A stretch of DNA of 6,174 nt from Candidatus Heimdallarchaeota archaeon (GTDB lineage Archaea; Asgardarchaeota; Heimdallarchaeia; Heimdallarchaeales; Heimdallarchaeaceae). Positions 1-5,792 of this stretch are shown here, piece by piece. Both the position numbers and the translations under genes were made by a program. The notes beneath the pieces were generated by a model that saw only the letters and a program-made list of their open reading frames with translations, was not told where the DNA came from and did not search any database. The stretch covers positions 1 through 6,174 of the forward strand of contig DAOVRE010000106.1 in assembly GCA_030628305.1 (NCBI GenBank), given 5' to 3'. Every line of letters begins with the position of its first letter. Position 1 is the stretch's first letter.

Positions 1-1280
1 AAAAGCGCAAATTGGTTCTTAGGCCAGAGCAAACTCCTACTTTAGCACGATTAATTGCGAATCAACATCAAAGATATCCCAAACCAATGAGATGGTATTC
101 CATTCCAAGAATTTTCCGAGATGAAACACCTCAAAGGGGAAGAGTTAAGGAGCACTTTCAATTTAATGCTGATATTATTGGAGTAGATCATGTTGGTGCT
201 GATGCTGAGATTATTGCCCTTACTACTCAAATAATCAAGAAAGCTGGATTAAACGAAGAGGAGTTTATTTGTACAATCAATAGTAGAGAATTAGTTCAAA
301 ATTATCTGAATCACTTGGGCGTTGAAAATCTTCCAGATGTTATAAGAGCTATAGATTCTCGTGAAAAACATGTTCAGAGTTACATTAAGCAAGATTTAAT
401 TAATAAAAAAGTGGAAAAGGAAAAAGCTGATGATCTTTCTATGATTGTTAGGACTGTATGGATGCAAGACCCAAAATTGGAAAAGTTCAGTTCAATTCTT
501 CAGAAGGATTCTAATCTTGCTCCTTATGTTGATAGCTTACAAGAGATTGCTGAGAGTGTAATCAAGAAATCATTCAAAGAACTAGGTTTAACTGATCTTC
601 AATCAGATCAGCTGTATGCATTTTCAAATATCAGAGGCAATCCAGAAGCTTTCCTTGAACAAATGCACAAAGAGTTCGATTTAGATGAAGCAACCAAAGA
701 AGTTCTAGACAAAATGAGTGAACTTGCTGTATATCTTAAAATGTTTGGAGTCATTGATTCTTGCATCTATGATGCCTCTATTGCACGAGGTCTTGATTAT
801 TACACAGGAATAGTGTTCGAGTTCTACGATACAACAGGTTCCGTTGTGAGGGCAATCGCTGGTGGAGGAAGATATGATCAACTCGTTGAAAGTTTTGGTG
901 GTGGAAAGATTCCTAGTACTGGAATAGGTATGGGTGAAACTGTTCTCTATTCCATTCTAAAAGAGCAAGGAAAACTGGAAAAATATGAACACCCTGCTAA
1001 GGTTTACGTTGTACCAATGTCAGAAGATGTCATTAGCATTGCAGCTGAAATAGTTTCAACTTTAAGAGATAACTTTGCAACATTGTTTAATCCATTCGGC
1101 TGGAACCGTAAGAAACAACTCCAAGATGCAGTAAACAGGAATATCCCCTATGTGATTATTGTTGGTAAAAGAGATTTAGAAAATAAGAGTGTAACTCTTA
1201 AAAATCTAGAAACAAGAGAGGAATCTTTAGTGTTAATCTCTAATTTAACAAAAGAACTAAAGAAGCGATTAGCCAAATAA
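1..1280 (+). CDS. hisS: Histidyl-tRNA synthetase, 5'-truncated by the window edge
   Basis: Class II aminoacyl-tRNA synthetase that activates histidine with ATP and charges tRNA-His in the cytoplasm. The frame is open from base 3 (K-R-K-L-V-L-R-P-E) with no stop, so the TTG at 12 is an internal leucine codon and not a start. About 75-85 N-terminal residues, including motif 1, lie outside. Counting from the TTG codon as residue 1: LRPEQT at 3-8; motif 2 around FRDE (35-38), followed by PQRGR and the HFQF segment; a helical insertion domain at about 90-250; the His-specific ARGLDYYTG segment at 258-266 with the catalytic Arg 259; AGGGRYD at 283-289; motif 3 GIGMGETVL at 304-312. The C-terminal anticodon-binding domain (about 328-422) shows VYVVP, NRKKQLQDA and the IPYVIIVGKRDLE core. 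The usual motif 3 arginine (GxERL in bacteria) is replaced by Val 311. I recall a similar GMGD-type variant in Thermoplasma-like HisRS, so this is probably lineage-typical and not damage. Family identity is certain. Confidence 0.96.
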   Translation, partial: KRKLVLRPEQTPTLARLIANQHQRYPKPMRWYSIPRIFRDETPQRGRVKEHFQFNADIIGVDHVGADAEIIALTTQIIKKAGLNEEEFICTINSRELVQNYLNHLGVENLPDVIRAIDSREKHVQSYIKQDLINKKVEKEKADDLSMIVRTVWMQDPKLEKFSSILQKDSNLAPYVDSLQEIAESVIKKSFKELGLTDLQSDQLYAFSNIRGNPEAFLEQMHKEFDLDEATKEVLDKMSELAVYLKMFGVIDSCIYDASIARGLDYYTGIVFEFYDTTGSVVRAIAGGGRYDQLVESFGGGKIPSTGIGMGETVLYSILKEQGKLEKYEHPAKVYVVPMSEDVISIAAEIVSTLRDNFATLFNPFGWNRKKQLQDAVNRNIPYVIIVGKRDLENKSVTLKNLETREESLVLISNLTKELKKRLAK

Positions 1281-1294
1281 CCACACTGTTTCTC

Positions 1295-1315
1295 TCCATC
1301 TTTAAGAAAAATGGA
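1295..1315 (+). other. Imperfect hairpin downstream of hisS, possible 3'-end signal
   Basis: Nine bases (TCCATCTTT) can pair with AAAAATGGA across a 3-nt AAG loop, with one C/A mismatch. It starts 14 nt after the hisS stop. No oligo-T run follows directly, only loosely T-rich sequence up to the next start. It may mark the end of the hisS transcript, but the pairing is mostly A-T and could be chance in AT-rich DNA. Confidence 0.25.
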
Positions 1316-1320
1316 AGAAC

Positions 1321-1334
1321 AAAACTAATTTATT
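1321..1334 (+). promoter_or_regulatory. BRE/TATA-like promoter of the 532-aa TPR-like gene
   Basis: AAAAC followed by TAATTTATT is centred about 27 nt before the ATG at 1357. That is the distance expected between an archaeal TATA box and the transcription start, so transcription probably begins at or within a few bases of the ATG. No purine-rich ribosome binding site lies in the 20 nt before the ATG, which agrees with a leaderless mRNA. The AAACT junction between BRE and TATA recurs at two other promoters in this window. Confidence 0.5.
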
Positions 1335-1356
1335 CCGTTTCTTTATTTGTGTATTA

Positions 1357-2955
1357 ATGACCGTGTTATTACACAATTATCTTAAGTCTACAAAACCACA
1401 AACCTTTGCAAAAAATGTAAAGGATAAATCTAAATTCACCAATATTTTAGCAGATTTACAACTAGAAAAAAATCTAACTATAGATAACCTTGTAGAATAT
1501 ATGTTATCTGAGTGTAAAAAGCAGTATAATTTGGGAAACAAAGATGGAGTAATGATAATATTACGTAATGTTAAGGTTTTACTACCATTAGTACCTAAAA
1601 CACTGATTGCCTTTTTTTACTTTGCATTAGCAGATTCTTTCTTGCTTTCAAATGATTATGAAGGAGCTGAAAAAGCAGTTAAAAAAGCAGAGGTTATCGC
1701 TCAGAAATTGAAGGATCCAAAGATACAAGTTAAGGTGTATAACATGCAATTTATCATAAGCAGGACACTTGAAAAAGATAAAGCAATGAGTTTTCTTCTC
1801 AAATCTAAAGAACTGTCAGAAAAAAACAAATTCTATGAGAACATTGTATTTTGTGATGCTAACATTGGTCTAATGCATCTATTCAAAAAAGAAGCAAACA
1901 AAGCATTAGAATTTTGTTCAAATACGATTGATATAGTAACTTCAAAACCTTATCCAAATGAAAAGATCATCCTTCCTGCAGATTTCTTCTTAAACTTATT
2001 TTCTGATAACCCTGGACTTGCAGTTGTTTCAAAAAATAAAGAAACAATACTAAAAGGTGTAGGAGTTGTATTAAGAGCTATCAAGTATCTGAAGTCGGAT
2101 TATGAAGCAACTAGGCGTTTAACTATACTTGCAAATATTTTGAAACTTTCAGATAGTTTACTAGAACCGTCGATAAAACAAATAGATGATTTCATAGAAG
2201 GATTAAATCGTAATAAGAAGGCGCTGTACTATTCTGCTACCGCACATGGTGTTGCGGAATACAAAGAGTTCAAACTAGCTCTGGTTTATTTTGAGAAAGC
2301 TATAGAATTTTCTACTTATATACCAGATGATGAACAAAGGCGGATTAGGAAAGGTAACGCATATACAATCGCTCAGCTTCTAGGAATATCTATGTTATAT
2401 GATCTTGCATCGTCTTCACAGACCACGCAATTAATGAAAAAGTTAGCATTGAGATTGAACAATTCATGTTTAATTGGTGACAAAGACCAGAAAGTGGATT
2501 TTGCTAATGCTGTTAGCGACTCAGATGCCGCATTTGCGCTTTCCAGAGACTTGATAGAAGAGAAATTACTTTTTTCGATTAAAGATAAATATGAGCTTAA
2601 AGACAATATAAGCAAATTCTTCTATAGAACTAGTAAGGAAGACATACTTGAAAATCTAGAAATCTTTGTTATAAACACCTTGAACCAAGATGATGATGTA
2701 CAGTCACTCCTGTTTGTAGGTTCAACAATGGATGAAAAGGATTTAAGGAAGACACGAAAAATCTTCTCCGGATATCAAATAATTGGACATATTTTGCCCA
2801 AGAAACTCAGGGAAAATAAGCATAACGAGGATTTTGCAATTAAATTTGTGAGTGATCTTTTACGAGCGCCACAACGTTTCAAAAAGATTGAAATCTTAAT
2901 CCCAAGTGACAATATTGTAATTTCTTATAAACAACTATTTCTGGTGAAAAAGTGA
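1357..2955 (+). CDS. TPR-like helical repeat protein of unknown function (532 aa)
   Basis: I do not recognise a named family. The protein has no signal peptide and no clear membrane segment, so it is probably cytoplasmic. It is mostly helical, with degenerate TPR-like units at about 84-119 (ALADSFLLSNDYEGAEKAVKKA is the clearest stretch), 124-157, 162-195 and 285-319 (YKEFKLALVYFEKAIEF). Such units usually bind other proteins. Residues 1-80 are helical and lysine-rich without clear repeats, and 200-285 is a helical spacer. The last 100 residues or so (about 430-532) look different: predicted strands (SLLFVGS, YQIIGHIL, KIEILIPS, NIVISYKQLFLV) alternate with basic helices, suggesting a separate alpha/beta domain. 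The ATG at 1357 is chosen because a TATA-like box sits 27 nt upstream; there is no Shine-Dalgarno. It is convergent with the next gene, with the stop codons 1 nt apart. That it is a real gene is very likely; the function is unknown. Confidence 0.85.
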   Translation: MTVLLHNYLKSTKPQTFAKNVKDKSKFTNILADLQLEKNLTIDNLVEYMLSECKKQYNLGNKDGVMIILRNVKVLLPLVPKTLIAFFYFALADSFLLSNDYEGAEKAVKKAEVIAQKLKDPKIQVKVYNMQFIISRTLEKDKAMSFLLKSKELSEKNKFYENIVFCDANIGLMHLFKKEANKALEFCSNTIDIVTSKPYPNEKIILPADFFLNLFSDNPGLAVVSKNKETILKGVGVVLRAIKYLKSDYEATRRLTILANILKLSDSLLEPSIKQIDDFIEGLNRNKKALYYSATAHGVAEYKEFKLALVYFEKAIEFSTYIPDDEQRRIRKGNAYTIAQLLGISMLYDLASSSQTTQLMKKLALRLNNSCLIGDKDQKVDFANAVSDSDAAFALSRDLIEEKLLFSIKDKYELKDNISKFFYRTSKEDILENLEIFVINTLNQDDDVQSLLFVGSTMDEKDLRKTRKIFSGYQIIGHILPKKLRENKHNEDFAIKFVSDLLRAPQRFKKIEILIPSDNIVISYKQLFLVKK

Positions 2956-2956
2956 C

Positions 2957-3754
2957 TTAGCCAGCGAACATAGAGATAATTGTATTTTGTACAGAAGTGA
3001 TTTTTTCAGGATTGTAATTAGCTCTTTTCATTTCGTTAATTGCTTCGAACATGTATTCTTTAGCTTTAGGTTTTTTCTTAAGCTCAAAATATATTCGACC
3101 AATTAGTATTGCAATAGTAATTACATTGTCGTGATTATTTGTTTCCTTGAAATATATGAATGCGGGGGAAAGAAACTTTAGAGCAGCTGAATGATTAGAT
3201 TGAGAGATTAATACATGACCCAAATCAAATTCGCATTCAGCTTTCATTTTGTTGTTTTTTGCTTTTTTATAATAATCCAACGCTGTTTTGTAGGCTTCAA
3301 CAATGTTGACTTGATGTTCAATAGAATCTGAAAGATCCATTTGATATGCCTCAGCTAGTTGTTTCCATGAATCAGCTATTTTCTCTGAATCTTTTAGGTT
3401 AGTAAAAATGTGTATTGATTCAAATAAATATTGTCTGCTTCTCTTGAACTCTCCTTCTTCCTTATAGATCTCTCCAAGAGCTAGCGCACATTCTCCTAAT
3501 TTGACCAATTTGTTAAGTTCTTTGAATCTAGAATATGCTCTAGCAAACATCAACCTAGATTGATCAAGTCGGGTTATGTTAAAATATGCAGAAGCTAGAA
3601 GAAGTGAACTTTCAGCAGATTTCTCTTTATTACCTGTTGTTGTATACATCTCTTGTGCATACATCAAATCCTTAATACAATTTTGATAATTACCTTTAAG
3701 GAATCCGTCTTTTCCTCGTAAGAAGAAGAAATTTGCATTGGTATTATCATTCAT
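2957..3754 (-). CDS. Tetratricopeptide (TPR) repeat protein (265 aa)
   Basis: Almost the whole protein is made of TPR units with a period of about 40 residues: roughly 7-40, 46-80, 86-120, 126-165 (with a short insertion around DLSDSIEHQV), 171-205 and 211-245. A short tail follows. The small-residue/G-then-aromatic pattern is seen as LLLASAYF (51-58), LALGEIY (91-97), KQLAEAY (131-137), DLGHVL (177-182) and LIGRIYF (217-223). A 40-residue period with longer inter-repeat helices is typical of TPR scaffolds of the kinesin-light-chain or LGN kind, so the likely role is binding protein partners in the cytoplasm. There is no enzymatic domain, signal peptide or membrane segment, and the partner cannot be read from the sequence. 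The ATG at 3754 follows a strong BRE/TATA by about 55 nt and a weak AGGGG by 9 nt. The neighbouring convergent gene also has TPR-like repeats, but the two show no obvious sequence similarity beyond the fold pattern. Confidence 0.9.
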   Translation of the reverse strand: MNDNTNANFFFLRGKDGFLKGNYQNCIKDLMYAQEMYTTTGNKEKSAESSLLLASAYFNITRLDQSRLMFARAYSRFKELNKLVKLGECALALGEIYKEEGEFKRSRQYLFESIHIFTNLKDSEKIADSWKQLAEAYQMDLSDSIEHQVNIVEAYKTALDYYKKAKNNKMKAECEFDLGHVLISQSNHSAALKFLSPAFIYFKETNNHDNVITIAILIGRIYFELKKKPKAKEYMFEAINEMKRANYNPEKITSVQNTIISMFAG

Positions 3755-3763
3755 GTATATTTG

Positions 3764-3768
3764 CCCCT
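3764..3768 (-). promoter_or_regulatory. Possible weak ribosome binding site of the 265-aa TPR gene
   Basis: On the minus strand AGGGG precedes the ATG by 9 nt. It could pair with the 3' end of 16S rRNA only with a G-U wobble, so it is weak. It is still the only purine-rich stretch ahead of any start in the window, and this gene is also the only one whose promoter predicts a real 5' leader (about 30 nt). Confidence 0.3.
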
Positions 3769-3804
3769 AGACCACTTGCCTTTCTATAATATGATTCACG
3801 TAAT

Positions 3805-3820
3805 TTAATATATAGTTTCT
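3805..3820 (-). promoter_or_regulatory. Strong BRE/TATA promoter of the 265-aa TPR gene
   Basis: On the minus strand AGAAAC is followed by TATATATTAA, a near-ideal archaeal BRE plus TATA box. It is centred near 3810, so transcription should start near 3784, giving a leader of about 30 nt before the ATG at 3754. It lies just downstream of the oligo-T terminator of the preceding minus-strand gene, so the two genes are separate transcription units. Confidence 0.65.
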
Positions 3821-3830
3821 AGTAGTTTAC

Positions 3831-3864
3831 TCCGCAAAAAAACGGAAAAATGGAAAAATGGAAG
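3831..3864 (-). terminator. Oligo-T terminator after the 583-aa gene
   Basis: Starting 9 nt after the stop codon, the transcript strand carries three T-runs of 5, 5 and 7 separated by short CC-containing spacers (a CCATTTTT unit occurs twice, then CCGTTTTTTT). The final run is flanked by TCCG and CGGA, which could form a 4-bp stem. Several consecutive T-tracts just after a stop codon are the usual form of archaeal intrinsic termination. The position fits: after the 583-aa gene and before the promoter of the next minus-strand gene. Confidence 0.7.
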
Positions 3865-3872
3865 TAAAGGGA

Positions 3873-5624
3873 TTAGGTTTTCTTGTGAAATAGTGGTTTT
3901 TCCTCGTAACTTAATTTTACTGTATCCCAATTTATCTCTCTTGAAAGTGTTCTCTTACCTACATCATCAGTTTTGTTGACTCTTCTAGCATGTAAAAACT
4001 CATTAGCTTTTCTTTGAAGCGATCTTCTCTGATATGTTGGTTCTGGTCTAGCGAGAGTTATTGCAGTTTTGGCTTGCTTTTCTGCTAATATTCCAACTAA
4101 TAGTTTTTCACCGAAAACAAATTCTACTAGTCTATAGAGACCTATATCCTGCTTATCGCGATAGAATGCTTCTTCAGGAACTACTGAAATCGTTGCTACT
4201 TTCTTCACTGCCACAATAAACATCTTGCCAACTTCTATTAGTCCAATAATTGGATCTAGAAATTCAGAAGGAAAAGCGACAGTAGCTTCTGAATAGAAAA
4301 CTGTAGGTTGAGTTTCTTTTTGTTCTGACTCAATTAATCCACTAATTACGAAATTATCTTCACGATAAGAATCATAAATCTTTAATCCTAGTCCTATCCC
4401 AGAAACGCTGGCAATGAGTATTTCATCTAAAATTAGTCGATACCATTTATCTATTGATTGTGGTGTTTTTGCCGCTTTAACTGTTTTAGGTTTCTGCTTT
4501 TTCTTTCTAAATCCTGAAAATAGTTTCTTGAAGAATCCCTTCGTCTCCTCTTTTTCTATTATCTCTTCGACTACTTCGCGTTCTTCTTTTTCTCTCTGAA
4601 GAACTTGGATAATCGGAAGATGTTTTGCATATTTCTCAAGAGCTTTCATATCATCTAATTTGAGTTTCAATAAGGATTCTATGTCCTTCATATTGATATC
4701 ATCCAAAGGTGTAAGCAATCCAATCCAACATTCTGCACCAGTAGTTTGGGAACTTGCAATTATGAAGTTTATCTCAGGAGAAGAAGTTGAATATTTTCCT
4801 GCAAGTCTCATGTATTTTAAAATGTGCGGGTTATTTGAATCCATTAATGGTGTACATTTCTTGAATTCCTTATGAATCTGTGCAGAATTTTTCGCAGGTA
4901 AAAGTGATTCAAATCGATCTTTTTTCGATGTATCTTGATCCCATATAGCATAGTAGAAAATAGAGGAATCTTTCAAATAAGGTATGGGGACAGCTGGATT
5001 TGGTTCACCTATAGTCTCCTCTATGAAGTTATTTGCAATTATCTGTGCTAATAAACCAACTTCATTAGAGTGGAGAATTTCTTGGCTGTTAGCCCATTTC
5101 TTCTGAGTTGTGGAAAATATTGTTTGACACATAGCTGTTTCCATTAGAAAAACTATCCACCAATTTGGGATAATATTCATTTTGTCAGAAATGTATTCCA
5201 GATGGTGCCGAACAAAGTAATCAGCTACCAATGCTGCTGCGATTTGCTTAGCAACTCCTCTGTCCATTAAATAATAGTACCGTTTTCTAAGCATCGAAGC
5301 AACTCTATATGAAAAAGCTACGATATATGTTAATTCGTACCACATTTCGTCATTAGTTATGTTCAAATTCATCCAGAATTCGATAATTTCTTTCCTTCTG
5401 GCATCATCTTCAAGTTCAAATTTTACTTCTGATGACATTATGATGTAATCAGCCGTATATAGTGCAGATACTATCAAATTGTTGGGTCGCGAATATTCTT
5501 GTTCAAACTTTTCGACCATCTCAGAGTTTAAGTTTCGATATCTTTCAAACAATTGACGAAGCTGATGAATTCTTACAGTTTCGAGGTATTCTTTTTCTAA
5601 GAATCGTATGACACTCTCTTTCAT
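3873..5624 (-). CDS. Uncharacterised protein with charged linker (583 aa)
   Basis: I do not recognise a family. Residues 1-205 are helical and rich in aromatic residues (WYELTYIVAFSYRVASML at 95-112; a WW-containing hydrophobic stretch at 155-170). I see no signal peptide, and the hydrophobic stretches are short and interrupted, so a soluble or peripherally bound protein is more likely than an integral membrane one. Residues 215-335 look mixed alpha/beta. Residues 343-386 form a very charged linker, first acidic (EEREVVEEIIEKEE), then an amphipathic basic stretch (FFKKLFSGFRKKKQKPK) that could touch membranes or nucleic acid. Residues 391-520 look like a compact alpha/beta domain: LILDEILIASVSGIGLGL leads into NFVISGLIES and several further strands. 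This is loosely like the roadblock/longin type of sensor fold, a weak guess. The tail (530-583) is basic. The ATG at 5624 has a TATA-like box about 25 nt upstream and only A/T before it, so the mRNA is probably leaderless. The gene is real; its role is unknown. Confidence 0.85.
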   Translation of the reverse strand: MKESVIRFLEKEYLETVRIHQLRQLFERYRNLNSEMVEKFEQEYSRPNNLIVSALYTADYIIMSSEVKFELEDDARRKEIIEFWMNLNITNDEMWYELTYIVAFSYRVASMLRKRYYYLMDRGVAKQIAAALVADYFVRHHLEYISDKMNIIPNWWIVFLMETAMCQTIFSTTQKKWANSQEILHSNEVGLLAQIIANNFIEETIGEPNPAVPIPYLKDSSIFYYAIWDQDTSKKDRFESLLPAKNSAQIHKEFKKCTPLMDSNNPHILKYMRLAGKYSTSSPEINFIIASSQTTGAECWIGLLTPLDDINMKDIESLLKLKLDDMKALEKYAKHLPIIQVLQREKEEREVVEEIIEKEETKGFFKKLFSGFRKKKQKPKTVKAAKTPQSIDKWYRLILDEILIASVSGIGLGLKIYDSYREDNFVISGLIESEQKETQPTVFYSEATVAFPSEFLDPIIGLIEVGKMFIVAVKKVATISVVPEEAFYRDKQDIGLYRLVEFVFGEKLLVGILAEKQAKTAITLARPEPTYQRRSLQRKANEFLHARRVNKTDDVGKRTLSREINWDTVKLSYEEKPLFHKKT

Positions 5625-5643
5625 ATTTATGATAAATAATTCA

Positions 5644-5660
5644 TAAAAATTAAACTTATC
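5644..5660 (-). promoter_or_regulatory. TATA-like promoter of the 583-aa gene
   Basis: On the minus strand GATAAG is followed by TTTAATTTTTA, centred near 5649 and about 25 nt before the ATG at 5624. This spacing predicts transcription starting at or very near the start codon, giving a leaderless mRNA. The surrounding DNA is very AT-rich, so the exact box is uncertain. Confidence 0.45.
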
Positions 5661-5676
5661 GCAAACATAAACTTAT
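5651..5676 (+). repeat. Direct repeat of TAAACTTAT inside the divergent promoter region
   Basis: The 9-mer TAAACTTAT occurs at 5651-5659 and again at 5668-5676, 17 nt apart. The right copy forms the BRE/TATA of the C/D sRNA. The left copy overlaps, on the other strand, the promoter of the 583-aa gene. It could be a duplicated promoter element or a regulator site; two 9-mers in such AT-rich DNA could also be chance. Confidence 0.4.
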
Positions 5677-5680
5677 TTTA
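5669..5680 (+). promoter_or_regulatory. BRE/TATA promoter of the box C/D sRNA
   Basis: AAAC followed by TTATTTTA is centred about 25 nt before the first base of the sRNA's terminal stem at 5701, the standard archaeal TATA-to-start distance. The AAACT core matches the promoters of the 532-aa and 265-aa genes. It fires away from the promoter of the 583-aa gene, whose TATA box is about 28 nt to the left. Confidence 0.6.
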
Positions 5681-5700
5681 CATGACAATAATCTGTTAAA

Positions 5701-5776
5701 TAGCGTGAATTATGATGAAGGTTTTACCGTTTGAGCCTATGGCAATGTAAAGAACGGCACCTCTGAGTTTACGCTA
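5701..5776 (+). ncRNA. Box C/D guide sRNA (2'-O-methylation guide)
   Basis: Archaeal box C/D sRNAs bind L7Ae, Nop5 and fibrillarin and direct 2'-O-methylation of rRNA or tRNA. All hallmarks are visible. A perfect C box ATGATGA (RUGAUGA consensus) is at 5712-5718. A 12-nt guide (5719-5730) is followed by a D' box TTGA (5731-5734, a common CUGA variant). A degenerate C' box, probably ATGTAAA (5745-5751), follows. A second guide of about 11 nt (5752-5762) leads into a perfect D box CTGA (5763-5766). The ends pair as a 9-bp stem, 5701-5709 with 5768-5776 (TAGCGTGAA with TTTACGCTA, one G-U), placing C and D together as a kink-turn. By the N+5 rule the D' guide would modify the U of a target ACGGUAAAACCU, and the D guide the fifth base (G) of AGGUGCCGUUC. 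I could not assign either target with confidence. It has its own promoter and a T-rich end. Confidence 0.88.
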
Positions 5777-5792
5777 TTCTTTATTCTATTCT
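5777..5792 (+). terminator. T-rich 3' end of the box C/D sRNA
   Basis: Directly after the terminal stem, the + strand reads TTCTTTATTCTATTCT, a pyrimidine/T-rich tract expected to end the short RNA. It overlaps the last two codons and the stop codon of the convergent minus-strand gene, so it is partly constrained by coding sequence. Confidence 0.5.

Noticed and set aside
12..14. TTG as the start codon of the histidyl-tRNA synthetase
   Set aside because: The frame is open to the left edge, and the protein would lack motif 1 and about 80 residues; L-V-L-R-P-E is a conserved internal segment.
2320..2340. GATGATGA inside the 532-aa gene as another C box
   Set aside because: No D box at suitable spacing and no flanking stem; it encodes Asp-Asp-Glu in a clear reading frame.
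2373..2615. 80-aa minus-strand open frame inside the 532-aa gene
   Set aside because: Serine/leucine-rich shadow of the real coding frame, with no promoter or family resemblance.
4414..4875. Two plus-strand open frames (61 and 71 aa) opposite the 583-aa gene
   Set aside because: Ser/Phe-rich translations typical of the antisense of a Lys/Glu-rich coding region; no start signals.
5752..5762. D-guide pairing with the conserved 16S region around GGUGCCAGC
   Set aside because: Only 6-7 contiguous pairs are possible before a mismatch, too few for a confident guide-target duplex without the organism's own 16S sequence.
5701..5776. tRNA gene in the gap before the secernin-like gene
   Set aside because: The 76-nt length and closing stem look tRNA-like at first, but there is no T-loop GGTTCRA, no acceptor-type single-stranded end and no anticodon arm; the C and D boxes explain it better.
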